Notes under the pieces: generated by a model
What the model saw: only the letters and a program-made list of their open reading frames with translations
Told to the model about the DNA's origin: nothing
Databases searched by the model: none
Assembly (NCBI GenBank): GCA_013350335.1
Contig: CM023540.1
Coordinates: 30,979,175 to 31,043,174, forward strand
Direction of reading: 5' to 3'
Origin: Chimonanthus salicifolius
Lineage: Eukaryota; Streptophyta; Magnoliopsida; Laurales; Calycanthaceae
Length of the DNA stretch: 64,000 nt
In this document: positions 13,227 to 25,007 of the stretch, one piece after another
Layout: every line of letters starts with the position of its first letter
Position numbering within the stretch: position 1 is the first letter of the stretch
Program-made: the position numbers and the translations under genes

Positions 13227-13999
13227 CTGCAGGCAGGCATTCAAACATAATTTTTTGCATCAGCATCCAAACATCAAAAATAATAATAATAATAATATTT
13301 AGTAAAAAACTTCAAAATAAAAAAGGGAAGGAGATGGATAAATTAATATTTAGTAAAAAAAACTTAAAAATAAGAAAGGGAGGGAGATGCTAACATGCGC
13401 CTGGTGCGTGCAGAGACTTAACGGACAGTTACTCGGGTCTTGGGAGCGATGCGTAGGTTTATTGAAGGAATAAGTATCAGATTGCGATAATAAATAAATA
13501 AATAAAGAAACAAACGAAGTCGAGAAGCCCACACGGATTAGGGATTCACGAGATTTAGATGAAGACGGGTTTGAGAATCAAGGAATTCTGCAACTCCGTT
13601 TGGATGCGGAAAGGAAAGCACTTTTCCTTTTAAAAAAAAGAGGAAAAAAGAAAACACTTCCTACCGACTCCGGTTTAACGTACATCCATTTTAAATAAAT
13701 TGAAAACGGCAAGTTTCTTATAAGGTGATTTTCTTTCAATGCATCCAAACTCAACCTGGGAAAATGAAATTCTGCAACTCCGTTTAGATGCAAGGAAAGG
13801 AAAGTGCTTCTCCTGTGAAACAAAAAACTTCATTTCACCGACTGCTGTTAAGCTTATTTATATTTTAAAATTAAAAACGGCCACTTTTTTTTAAGAAAGT
13901 GATTTTCTTTCAACGCATCCAAACGGAGACCAGAAAGGAAAGAGAAGGAATACCTGAAAATTGAGAAGAAGAGAGAGAAACGCCGCCATTGAAGAAGGA
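13227..13999 (-). other. Probable 5' leader exon and leader intron of the carrier gene
   Basis: Upstream of the carrier start codon there is a good minus-strand acceptor (intron ends ...CTGCAG at 13227, exon resumes at 13226 with TAGAGC). A matching donor, TTTTCAG then GTATTC, lies at 13954. The implied leader exon is about 13999-13954 and contains an ATG (13989-13987) opening a 12-codon reading frame, MAAFLSLLLNFQ. Splicing at these sites would put TAG directly after the twelfth codon, making a closed upstream ORF. The splice sites are seen; that this leader is used is inference and needs transcript data. Confidence 0.5.
13596..13926. repeat. Two tandem foldback elements in the carrier leader intron
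   Basis: Two units, 13596-13750 and 13780-13926. Each opens with CCGTTT(G/A)GATGC...GGAAAGGAAAG and closes with the reverse complement (TTTTCTTTCAA(T/C)GCATCCAAAC). Both are preceded by the same flank ATTCTGCAACT, so the second probably arose by tandem duplication. The same family occurs as four units in VAMP72 intron 1 (40703-41518). No coding capacity. Confidence 0.75.
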
Positions 14000-14766
14000 G
14001 GGAATTTCGGCGAAATGTCTGAAGTAAGAAGGCCAGAAAATTAAAAATCGGTGAAAAATAGAGAAGAAGGTTTGCTCACGGTAGTCCACGCAATTTGCAG
14101 TTGATTACTATTACGGTGAAACTCTATCAAAATTCTAAAAATAGATTTTAAAATATATATTATTAACAATATTTTAAAAGTCAAATCATCGAATCAAAAT
14201 GAATCTTTAAGACAATTCAATTTTTAAAACGGTTTGCTCTCTTCAAAATTTATTGTAATTAATATTTATTTTATTTTTCTATATTTTTTCAAAATTATTA
14301 TATTGATTGTAATGTGGCTTTCAAGTTTTTAATTTTTTCAACATTAATTTTTTAATTATTTTATATTTTATGATGTTATATTAATTTTTCAGTTCATATA
14401 ATTTGACCTAATAATTAAACTTAATTAGACCCAATCATTATAAAAATAATTTAATAAACACTTAAATATTTAAAAAATTGATCTTTAGAACTATTGGTTC
14501 AGCAAATATGTGGACCTGAACGACCGACTGCTATAAGTCTTTGATGGGTCATATTAGAGGATTAGTCTTACTCTACAATTTAGTCAAAAATAGATGAATA
14601 AATTATTATGAAATTATTAACTTATTTAAAAAATATACACATCAAATCATCATAGAGATAAAAAATATAAATAAATATTTTAGTTTAGTATAATTGATCA
14701 ATCAAGGATAATGCATCAAGTGAATATAATAAAAAAGAAAATATATTCAATTTAAATTTAATGAAT

Positions 14767-15223
14767 ATTACTATTTCACCCTTCCACTTACCATTTCGCT
14801 CTTCCACTTAAAAACGCTGCATCCACCGAACCAAAAAATCATTCGAAGGATGTGATCAGAAAGAAAAAATTCGTTCGAGCGAATTTATAAAGTGGGATTT
14901 TCAAACGAAGTCGTTTCTCAACCGATTTCTACAAATAAGGTATCAAAATTTATCTACTCTGAATTTTATGAGTTCCGGGACTGATTTTAAATGAAAATGG
15001 TATAATTTTGGACTTAAAAAATTGTATTTAAAAAATTAAAGAACTTTTCTCTTAATTCTTTGAGTACGATTTTTGAAATCCAAAACTATACCCTTTTCAC
15101 TTAAAATCAGTCCCGGAGTTCATAAAATTCAAAATAAATGAATTTTGATACATTGCTTGTAGAAATCGGTCGAGAAATTTTTTGTTCGATGGCGTTTTTA
15201 AGTGGAAGGGTAAAAAGGTAATT
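14767..15223. repeat. Foldback (MITE-like) element of about 450 bp
   Basis: The two halves are near reverse complements. The left arm has TTCCACTTAAAAACGC, ACCGATTTCTACAA and GAGTTCCGGGACTGATTTTA. The right arm has AAAATCAGTCCCGGAGTTC, TTGTAGAAATCGGTCGAGAA and GTTTTTAAGTGGAAGGGT. The left arm has an extra 20-bp piece because the TTCCACTT motif is duplicated. No ORF. Superfamily unknown. Confidence 0.75.
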
Positions 15224-15426
15224 TCCATCAATTTTTGAAAAAAGGGTGTGTAGGAAAAGATTTCTTATGTGTCTATATTGGCTCCTTATTTTTATTAACA
15301 TATGATCTATTAAAAACTATTTTGATTAAGTTAATTAAACTATATTTTAAATTTTTATAACTTGATTAGTTAAGATAATTTTTTCAATATTTAAATAATT
15401 TGATAAAGGCAATCTTTTGTAGATTA

Positions 15427-16022
15427 AATATAAAAAAGACATTTTTAATATATTCATTATTATTTTACTAAATAATATGTGTGTTCATTTTACATGATCA
15501 AATATTCAAACTATCGATTAAGAAGTGTCAAAAGAAAATTCCAAGTTGACACTTTCCCCGTATTCTAAAAGAGTGGATGAAACAATTAGAGACGATTCGA
15601 TTGGCATCAAGAAGTTCTCCTTGTGGACGAAAATCTTGAATTTGATTCACACTCAAACTTCTCTAGACCACTTCTCATAGAATTACTCTTCATCGTTTGA
15701 ATCCCATATGTGTAGGGAGGTGGGTACATGTCCCAAAAAATTTAGTCGGATGAGATACCTAGACAGCTTCTATCATAAAAATAAATAAATAAATGAAATC
15801 CAATTAGCATTTTACATTATTAGGATGTCTTTAAAAAAACACCCATTTTTCTATAAATGACATATTTAAAAAAACATTTTTAACATATTCACTATTATTA
15901 TATTAAATAATACGAGTGTTCAATGATCAATCATCAAATGTTCAAAGAATCCATTGAAACATAAGTTAAAAAAAAATTCCAAGTTGACCCTTTCCCCATA
16001 TTCCAAATGAGTGGATGGAACC
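15427..16022. repeat. Diverged direct repeat (two copies of about 165 bp)
   Basis: Copies at about 15427-15596 and 15852-16022 share, in order, ACATTTTTAA(T/C)ATATTCA, an AAATAATA(T/C) block, AATTCCAAGTTGAC, CTTTCCCC(G/A)TATTC and GAGTGGATG. A SINE copy lies between them. Probably an old segmental or element duplication. Confidence 0.65.
15690..15797 (+). mobile_element. SINE, family B (3' part)
   Basis: Contains a B-box-like GTTTGAATCCC and the family tail TTTAGTCGGATGAGATACCTAGACAGCTT followed by an A-rich end. The same tail occurs at 32335, 40138, 45669 and 55785, which identifies a dispersed family. Confidence 0.5.
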
Positions 16023-16200
16023 CGATTAGCATTTAGCATTATTCCAATGTTTGTCTCTTTTATGCTTTTTTCTATTTTTAGTTGACGCTCTTGGCTACGT
16101 ACCGCCAATAATCCACATTCTAACCAACTTTGGGAAGACGGTGGATAACGAACCACTCAACTTTTAAACATACAATTGGGTGCTCATTATGTGGACATTA

Positions 16201-16514
16201 TCTTTAAGAGATATGAATTTTAGTGAAAATTTCATTTTGCTCTTCATCTATCTACAAAAATCAGCTCACTTTTCAATGAATCAGTTCACTTATCGGTGCA
16301 TTGACCGAGTCACTTAAAAATCGGTGTACCGATTTCTTGAAAGTCCAAATCGGTGCACCAACTGGAGCATTTTACAAATAAATCGGTTCATCTTTTAGTG
16401 AATCGGTTCACTTTAGTATACAGATGAGTGAATCGATTCACTGGAAAAGTGAGTCAATTTTTGTAGATAGGGACAAAGTGAAAAATTTGAAAAAACCGTG
16501 TTTACTAAAAGAGT
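16201..16514. repeat. Foldback (MITE-like) element of about 310 bp
   Basis: The left arm TCATCTATCTACAAAAATCAG...CTCACTTTTC is mirrored by the right arm GAAAAGTGAGTCAATTTTTGTAGATAGGGA. The centre holds repeated AATCGGT(T/G)CA motifs. No ORF. Confidence 0.65.
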
Positions 16515-17201
16515 ATTCCCATATTAGGATGGTCACCCGTAATTATTAGCCATTATATATATTGTGACAAAACAGATATTGCAGTAAAAAAAAATATATA
16601 TATATACATATATATTTCAGCTTCCAATGTAAACAAGAAAAAGTTAAGTAGATTTTATAGATTTAGAATAAAAAATGTCATCATAATTTAATTCAATTGT
16701 AACTTTTTGAAATGAATAAGAAATATTTGCAATTAAAGAGTATACATGGCCTCTTAAATATAAGGTTGGCAATGTGTTAGTTCAGATAGCTGAAGTTAAA
16801 TTTAGATATGAGATCTCTCTACAAAATATGACTAATATTTTTTTTATATTCTTTCTATCTCAATTTAATTGTCTGATGTGTATTTTTTTTATTTTTATTT
16901 TAAAATCAAAAAATTAAAATGGAATAGAGAGAATATTAGATTAAATTAATTTAAAATAATAAAAAAAAAAATTGAGTTGAGTTAGATTCCTAACTCTAAT
17001 AAAACATTGTCACTCTACATGATACACTTATCTCAACAGCAAAAATGTTTCTCAAGGAAGTCTTTGGTCAAGATAGGAAAAGATATTTTTTTCCTAAGAA
17101 TTCCAAAAATAAGATTTTAAAAAGTATTCTGGCATGTGAAGCTTCAATGCAATGAGCCAACACGTCCTTTCACATGTTCACTAGATAGATGGCCCATCAG
17201 C

Positions 17202-17299
17202 CACGTGGACGGTGGTGATTTTCATGCAGCGCCACTTGTGAAATTCTTGTTGAGAAGCGCGAAAAGCCGAAAAGTGACCGGTAGAAAGTGCTCCACGTG
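17202..17299. promoter_or_regulatory. Two G-box cores (CACGTG)
   Basis: CACGTG at 17202-17207 and 17294-17299, within a locally GC-richer stretch about 1.2 kb upstream of the PDP start codon. G-boxes bind bZIP and bHLH factors in plants. Whether these act on the PDP gene or the carrier gene cannot be told from sequence. Confidence 0.35.
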
Positions 17300-18478
17300 A
17301 GCAACCACTACAGGCTGACCCACCAAAAGAATTTTTTATAAAACTGAAGCTCATCGTAGAGGTACGGATCATCACGTATTCATTTGGATTGAATGGGACT
17401 CATCCCCTTATTAGCATTCAAAATGGGGTCCACACGATGTGAATCAGCAACTACATTGATTTCTGGAGTGGACCCACAACAAATGGGTTGGATTAATTGG
17501 TTTTAAGGAAAAAATATCGCCTAAATGGGTCTAGACACAATATGATGTAAATGGGTCCAATTTCGAATATAATTGAGTCTAATTTATTATCTTCACATTT
17601 CAACTTTTGTCGGCCAATTTGTGTATAAATTTAGAGAATCAATTCCTCAAATCAATTTAATTAGATCAACACATTCTCAATTAAACTCGTGTATGGTTTG
17701 TCAAATCTAATTATTAGATGTATTATCACTGTTAAATTAATCATCATAGATAAAAAATTATCAAATATTTTATTTTATATTAAGAAATCAATGCTTAACA
17801 AAATAGATTATTTTAGATAAATTTAATAAAATTTATAATAATTCATTCATCAATTTAATTTTTTATAACATTCTAGGTCTTAGATCTCTCATAGTACCGA
17901 AGATATTCACTATCTTTACCTTTATCAATTTATCTTCGAAAATACAATTATGATCTCTCTTCTTAAAAAGAGATAAAAAGAAATAATCTTTTAAAAATAA
18001 TACAACATGAATGACTGCTCATTTTGTTTTTAGTAAATAGAAGTTTTAAGTCTTTTTAATTAGAAGTCTATTAAATTTTCAAGAAAACTGTAAATATTTA
18101 GACAGAACATAGAAAAAATAGTGTAAAAAGGTTGATGGTTAAATTTTCATTCAGTAGGGTTTTGTTTAGAACGGAGAGTATTTCCCGTCGTCGGTGTCAT
18201 TGCTTTTGCCGTTACTCCAAAACCCTCTCAAAACCCTCGTCTCCGTCGAAGAGAGAGAGAGAGAAAGAACTAAAAATTCTCCATTTTCTCGTCTCCGGCT
18301 TATGGTTTCCACGTTCCGGCTGGGGATGAAATGCGCACCCTCGTCAAATCAGTATAAACAGACTAGGTATGGCCTTACTCGATCTCGAGCCTCAAGGGTT
18401 TCTATATTTTGCTCTCCAACCCTCGATTTCTAGGGTTTACATCTCCATTTCTATTTCCATTCCATTTTTGTTCTGGCC

Positions 18479-21400
18479 ATGATTTCCATTATCAGCAACG
18501 ATGTGAAAGCCGATGCGAAGCTCTTCGAATTCCAAACCCTAAAAAAATCCAGGGTTTCTGAAGTCTCGGCTCAAAAAATGCGTTCCAGTGTTGATCACTG
18601 CAATGTCCGTAGTGAAAAATCCGAAAAATCGTGCTTGAGATCGGTGGAGTCGGTGGGATCTGATGGAATTGCGGTTTCAAAGATCGAAGCTGGAAGAATT
18701 GATTTGAATTCTGGAATTGGCAATTTTGAAGCCGAGTTTTCGCTTGCTAATGTTGAAGTTTTGGAGACTGAGTCTTCTATGTCCAGCTCTGAAGAAGAAA
18801 GGGTTTCTTCAAAGCTCGGGAGTGAGAAAATTGAGAGTACGACGATATCTTTTGGGTTTTTGGGAAGTAGATCTGGTGATTTGCATTTTAATGGTGGAGA
18901 TGATAATGCAGATGACAAAAAGGAGGTGATGGAGTCTTCGACAAGGAAAACAGAAGGTAGATTATCTGATATAAAGGCAGAGGACTTTCATTTCAGTGGC
19001 AGGAATGGTAATTTTCATTGTGGGAATGACAGGCAGGCAGCTAGGGTTTCTTATGGAGAGAGCAGTAATGTGAAAGTTGTGAAGGGACGCACAAGTTGTG
19101 GTAGGAATTCTTTGAAGTCAGAGTTTGATGAGGTTAGTATTGATGAGAGTTCGGAGACATTTGTCTCAGATGCGGCGAAAGGCTTGAGCTATGGTTTTGA
19201 AACAGGGGACATGGTATGGGGAAAGGTGAAATCGCATCCATGGTGGCCTGGCCACATCTTCAATGTAGCATTTGCATCAGCTTCTGTACGGCGGACACAA
19301 CGAGAAGGTCACATGTTGGTTTCCTTCTTCGGTGATAGCAGTTATGGATGGTTTGACCTATCTGAGCTCATACCATTTGAGCCTCACTATGCTGAGAAGT
19401 CACAGCAGTCAAACTCACGGAATTTCTTGAATGCTGTGGAAGATGCTCTGGATGAGGTGAGCAAGAGAAGTGCTCTTGGGCTGGCATGTTGTTGTCGCAA
19501 TCCATTCAATTTCCGTCCTGCTAGTGTACAGGGCTACTATGAAGTTGATGTGGGGGGTTATGAACCAGCAGAAGTTTATTCAGGAAAGCAGATTAAGAAG
19601 TCAAGGGAGAGTTTTCAGCCTGCTGAGGCACTTTCTTTTATACAGCGATTGGCATCAATGCCTTGGGATAGTGGGCATGAGAGTCTTGATTCGATCAAGA
19701 ATGTAGCTGTTATTCTTGCCTATCGAAGAGCAGCTTTTCAGGAGTTTGATGAGCCATATGCTCAAGCTTTTAGAACAGAATCAGTATACCTATCAAATGA
19801 TGCACCTGGGTCATTGGAACAGCCTGGCAAAGTGCCGCCTCGAGGTATTCACTGCTAGTTACTTTATTATATTCAGTCCTCTGATTATCTGCTCAATGTG
19901 TGCCATTCATTGCATAATGAAGTATAATGGGTTGATGGTCTCTCTCTCTCTCTCTCTCTCTCAACAACGGTTTAGTTGATGGGAAAACCTACTTGGTTCC
20001 AAGTATCATCATTTAATGTTTCAATTTGAATGATGATGTATCATCTATGTTCACATGATTTTGAGCGGCAACCAAAAAAAATATATTAAAAGAAAAATAA
20101 ATGTACATCAAAAGGTCCAAGAGACATGGACCCAGGAAAGATGATGTGACCATAACACTTATATTACAAATGCCCTCCCTATGGCACATGATAACAAGAT
20201 ACCTCAACTAAATAACCCTGAATTCTGCCCCTACCCTCTACATGTTAATTGCAACAAGGACACCATCCAAGATTTGTCTATCATCCAGAAAAGCATTCTT
20301 ATATGTATTAAATCATTTGCAACAAGGACACCATCCAAGATTTGTCTATTATCTAAAAACGCTCCCTGTGACTCCCCTATAATTTTCAGAAGGACCTCCT
20401 TCAACCAACCTGCTAACACCTCAGCCAAAAGTTTGTATACACAATCCACTAGGCTAATAGGTCTAAAATGTGATAATTCATATGGACCCTCCTTTTTCTG
20501 TACAAGTGTTATGAAGAATTTTTCTAGCCCTTTATGGCCAATTTCAAACTATGATGTGATAGTGGTCTCCAAGTTTTAAATTAAGAAAACATCATAAATT
20601 CCATTATTACTAACAAAATCCCATCACTAGAATAATCATGTAATCTATCCATTTTTTTTTTTTAAAAATCATCAATGTATAATATTATATTATATGTGCC
20701 TATCGCAGTATTGCCACAACCATTCTAGTTATAAAACTCTCAACGTACAGGCATTGTTGGTTTTACCCTAAAGCTTGAGCCCACCCATTTATTAAATGGG
20801 TTAAATGGGCTAAAAAAATATGCCCAAGCCAGTCTATTAGTCATCCTTGTTAATGAGGCCTGGTTTGGGTTTAAGCCTATGACCAACCTTACATGGGAGA
20901 GACCTCTATCTTATCATTTACTGTTGTGTATATACTTCTGCCTTTGCCTTATCTATTTTTGTTAGTGTATATGTGCATTCCCCCAGATTGTTTGGTTACA
21001 CAGATGTGGGGTATTTCAGTTCCTCATCATCTTCAAAGCCATTTATCCCATTTATTTGAGTGTGACACTCATAATTGGATTTGGCAAATTGGATGATTTG
21101 TGTCATCTTGGTTCCTATGATCTGATTGTTATTTTATCTTTGAAACGTTGAGAAATGGTTTTGAGTTGTATATTGTTGATCCTCCCATCTTTGGTTTTCT
21201 TCATCTCTTGAGTACATTTGGTGTTGTTCTTGTTCAGCTCATTTAAGTGGCCCTATGGTTATCGCTGAAACTTTCGGAGATAAGAAGAGCTCTATGAAGT
21301 CTGTAAAAGTCAAGGATTCATCACATAAAGACAAGTATCCCTTCAAGCAAAGAGATGAGCATTACAAGAAGAGAGTTGCAAAGCAGGAAATTCATCATGT

Positions 21401-23768
21401 GAGCCAGCTTTATGTAAATGGCATGCCCTCATTGGTTTTCACAGAGGTGTCTGACAATTTTCCTTCTCGAGCTGGTGATTTTGTCTTGCAAAAGCGAGCT
21501 CCTGGTGTCACAGAAAAGCACCTGATTCTAGCAAAACAGGAAAAAAGAGAAATTGTCTGTCAGGAATCTCAAACACCTGTTACTAAATTAGGTTCAATCA
21601 ATCTACAGGATAATGTTAGCTCAACTGTAGTTGCTGCTGATTCTTATGGCCTTGTTTTTGCCACTCAAGAAGGTTATGAAGAAGAGAAGCCGCTGCCAGA
21701 GCCCGTGGGTAAGGATATTACTGGAAGACCCATATTGGATGAAACAGTTCAAACTAGAGACACTATTGATGTTTTTGCAAAATCAGAATCACCTGCCACT
21801 GTCGATGATGTTGGCAGAGCTGTGAGGCAAGAGGCTGAAGCCATACTGGATGAGGATGGTTGTGAAAAGGATCCAGGGATGGGTGATGGTAGAATTGTGT
21901 CTGCTGATGTTGTCCTCCCTGATAGGATTCACAGAACTGCAAGTGAGGAGGTGGTGGTGGTTAATAGTCGTAGGGTTCTTAAACTCCTAATTGGAGAGAA
22001 TTCAAGTACAGGGAGACATACGATGGGGGAGAAAAGGAAAAAGAAGAAAGATACCGACTTGGAAACAAGCGTGGACAATCAACAGAAGCGTCCAAAAATA
22101 GTGAAAGATAGCGAGGCATTAAGAAAAACTGCAGGAAAATCGATTGGAATTGGTTCAGCTAATAGGGAACATCCTGTGACTGATTTGGAGAGGAAAGATG
22201 GAATCAGCACTGATTCTGTGACTCTCTTATCAAAAGTGGATATTGGTAGTGTTGAACTCCCCCAGCTAGTGAGTGACCTCTTAGCCCTTGCTGTTGATCC
22301 CTTCCATGGTGTCGAACTTAATAGCCCAGCCGCCGTTTGTCACATTTTCCTTAAATTCCGCTCACTTGTTTATCGAAAAAGCTTGGGTTTACCACCAGCA
22401 AGTGAGTCTGAAACTCCCAAAACCGGTGCTACTAAATTTGGTATGGGTAGATCATCACTCGAAATGAGCACTGGAAATGCTGTGTCAACTACCACTGTGG
22501 AAGGGAAAGAGGCTCCTGATTCAAAATCACTGAAATATTCAACTACTCTAGATGATCCTGCGAAAATGATTCAGAAACGGTGCCCTTCCAGTCGACAGGA
22601 AGAAATGTCTGGAAAGAGGTTGAAGAAACTGAATGAGCTGAAGCTGGTGACCAAAGAAAGGAAGGCCATTGGCCAGAAGGCACTGGATGGGCAGAAAGTG
22701 GAGCAGAAAGAAACTGTTACAACAGTTCTTGCAAAGCCAACTATGATAGATCCCGTGAAGAAATCAAAACCTTCTGTGGCGGCTACACCCACTGCATTAT
22801 TCATGAATTTTCCGCCTCAAACGTCGCTACCATCGGGCCCACAGCTGAAGGCAATTTTTGCACGATTTGGCCAGCTGGATCTGTCTGGAACTCGTGTATA
22901 TTGGAAAACGTCGACGTGCCAAGTGGTATTCAAGTCCAAATCAAATGCTCTAGGAGCCTACGACCATGTCAAAAGAAGCAGATCCCTCTTTGGTGAATTG
23001 AAGGTGAATTATTATTTACGGGAGCTTGATTTGCCAACGTCAAAATCATCTGAAAAGAGGAAGCGGCTAGTTGAAGACAGTTCTGACAATGCACCACCAT
23101 CTAGGCCTGGCAAAAGTGGTTCTACGGGGGAGCCAAAGCCAGTGGTGCATCAGCAACCGCTACTGGCCACACAGGCGAAGTCTTACCTGAAAAAGCCTAT
23201 GGGCAATGAGGCGGGGTCGACTGTTGGTTTTGCGAGGGAGGGCCCCCATGTAGATTTCTCGTTTGGTGGTGATCATAGTAGAGATAGTAGAGATGGTTGT
23301 TGTAGCAGTAATAATGTTAGTAATGCAGATCGATCATCTTCATCTTCCATGGTGTTTGATGTTGGTGTTAACAATACAAAAACACTGGGCATTCCACTGC
23401 CTCCAGTACCTCTTCCTATTCCTTCTCGGAATTCTGATTTGCATCCACCTTCACCACCAAGGCCTTCAAAGCTCCTTGTTCTTCATAGACCCTCAAGCAA
23501 TCCACATGTGCGATCATCACCTTCAATGCTACCGCCTCTTCCTCTTCCTCTTCCTCTTCCTCTTCCTCATGCTTTGGAGATGCAACAGCATCGCACCCAT
23601 TTTGGCAATGGCCCGTACCGTCTACACGATGCGGATTATAAGGAGGTCGGAGGGAAAGAGAATGTCGTAGACATATCACATCCGATGCTGAGCCTCCTCC
23701 TGAGGTGCAGTGATATAGTAAGCAATGTGAAGTCCATCTTAGGTTATGTGCCTTACCATCCTCTTTAA
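18479..23768 (+). CDS. PDP: PWWP domain-containing (PDP-family) chromatin protein
   Basis: Two coding exons, 18479-19844 and 21238-23768 (donor CGAG|GTATTC, acceptor TTCAG|CTC), give a 1298-residue protein. Residues about 239-330 form the PWWP domain (GFETGDMVWGKVKSHPWWPG, then FFGDSSYGWFDLSELIPF), which binds methylated histone tails or DNA. Residues about 794-840 carry a conserved block (AVDPFHGVE, then IFLKFRSLVYRKSL). Residues about 974-1056 form the RRM-like C-terminal block seen in plant PDP proteins (TALFMNFPPQTSLPS, LKAIFARFGQLD, VVFKSKSNAL). A basic KRKKKKD stretch near 720 is a likely nuclear signal, and residues 1174-1234 are proline-rich with a (LP)n run encoded by CTTCCT repeats. 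Arabidopsis PDPs act in PEAT complexes and in FLC silencing with FVE/MSI5; that role here is inferred. The 1.4-kb intron contains LINE debris. Confidence 0.92.
19939..19962. repeat. (TC)n microsatellite in PDP intron 1
   Basis: Twelve TC dinucleotides about 95 bp after the donor site. Confidence 0.9.
20240..20570 (-). mobile_element. LINE reverse-transcriptase fragment with internal duplication
   Basis: The minus strand reads TLVQKKEGPYELSHFRPISL, DCVYKLLAEVLAGWLKEVL and IIGESQGAFLDNRQILDGVL, the classic plant L1 RT fingers/palm signature. The segment encoding the DNRQILDGVLVA motif is present twice (20252-20293 and 20319-20362, about 42 bp each), the second time out of frame. It lies antisense in PDP intron 1. 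A dead fragment. Confidence 0.85.
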
Positions 23769-25007
23769 GATGAGATGCTTAGGAATCTTGAAAATCCCGA
23801 ACGGCATAGGGGTTTTTTTAAAAAAATTTAAATTTTTTTTTGAAAGGGTGGGGGCAACGGTGAGAAATTAGAGTAGAGAGGATGTGGATTGATGAAAAGA
23901 GCATCGTAGCTTTAGAATGAAAGGAAAGAAAATGCAAAATCGATGTATATCCACCTGTTGTGTATGTTTTCTTGGTTTTTAAGGGTTTTGAATTAATGTA
24001 TGAAATTAAATGTTGTCATGGTTGTCATTTTCTTCCTAAGAATGATGTTTGCATTTTAATTGATCCTTTTATGGCAAACCGCAGGTTGTAAAAGGGGATA
24101 GCAGAAAGTCTTCCATTTTATTATTTCTTAATATTTTTATATAACCTTTTAAAAGCTCTAACTTTTTGTTTACAGCTAAAACTGTGGAGGACAGAAAAAA
24201 AAAGGGTATTGTAAAGATCGGGGCTATTGATCATATGGTTTATGATATGATTAAATAGAGAAGAATAATTTGAAAAGTTGATTCCAAGTAGAAGAGATTA
24301 TGATTGTGATGATGAAGACCACGATGATAACACGTTTTTGAAATATTTTAAGAAAAATAGTTATTTATAATATTTTATTTAAGAAAAACTTCCTCACCTT
24401 TTAATGGAATGTGACACCCGTTGTTCTACTGCATAGATCAGGAGTACAGATATTGGGTTTTAAGAGCCGTATAATATCGGTTGATATGTATTGTTTCAGT
24501 CGTACAACCTATTTATCGGCCTATATCGGTATTAAAAAAAAATCAAAACGGTGATGGACCGGGGTCAAAATATCGGCCGATATCAGTTGATATTTACATT
24601 TTCAAATTTTTTTTTTAAAGTTTTTTTTCAATTTTTTAATATTTTTTAATTCAGAAAAATAAAATAATAAAATAATATAATATTTAAAAAAAAAAAAAAA
24701 GAGAGAATCATATCGGCCGGGGAGTTTTTTGCACCCCTGGTATAGATAAAAGAAAACAGTCAATGGATCAAACCCTATTGGAATTTTCTCCTAGGGACTG
24801 AACTTCAGAGTCACCACCTTAGCAAGTAGCAACTATATTCCATCAATACAAAAAAAGAAAAAAAGAATTAAGAATAAAAAACAAGGAAAACAAATTAAAG
24901 AGAGCAAAATCCTACGAAATAATGTTTCATTGGATTGCGCACAATTTGAACGCAGTATTTGTTGGTGCAGACGGTTTGCATACTTGGGAATTTGGATTTT
25001 GACTTCT
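23769..25007. other. Intergenic stretch between two tail-to-tail genes
   Basis: Holds the presumed 3' UTR of the PDP gene (to about 24060), then AT-rich DNA and a CGGCCGATAT-type dispersed repeat at 24465-24745. No coding region seen. Confidence 0.6.
24465..24745. repeat. CGGCCGATAT-type dispersed repeat, copy 1 (diverged)
   Basis: Contains ATATCGGTTGATATG, TTATCGGCCTATATCGG, ATATCGGCCGATATCAG and ATATCGGCCGGGGAG around long T and A tracts. Related copies lie at 44610-44965, 47235-47545 and probably 52085-52215. Confidence 0.6.

Larger units (their letters stand above)
14000..18130. other. Intergenic region between the divergent carrier and PDP genes
   Basis: No gene seen. It holds two foldback elements, a diverged direct repeat, one SINE copy and long AT-rich tracts (14100-14760, 16560-16990, 17560-18130). 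A slightly GC-richer island with two CACGTG cores lies at 17160-17360. It must contain the promoters of both flanking genes; I cannot place TATA boxes with confidence. Confidence 0.7.

Noticed and set aside
18132..18433. Short ORFs before the PDP start
   Set aside because: They lie in the leader with a GA repeat and show no conserved sequence. They could be uORFs, but without transcript data this is unsupported.
23263..23679. 135-codon and 87-codon frames within PDP exon 2
   Set aside because: Out-of-frame readings of the proline-rich region and its CTTCCT repeat.
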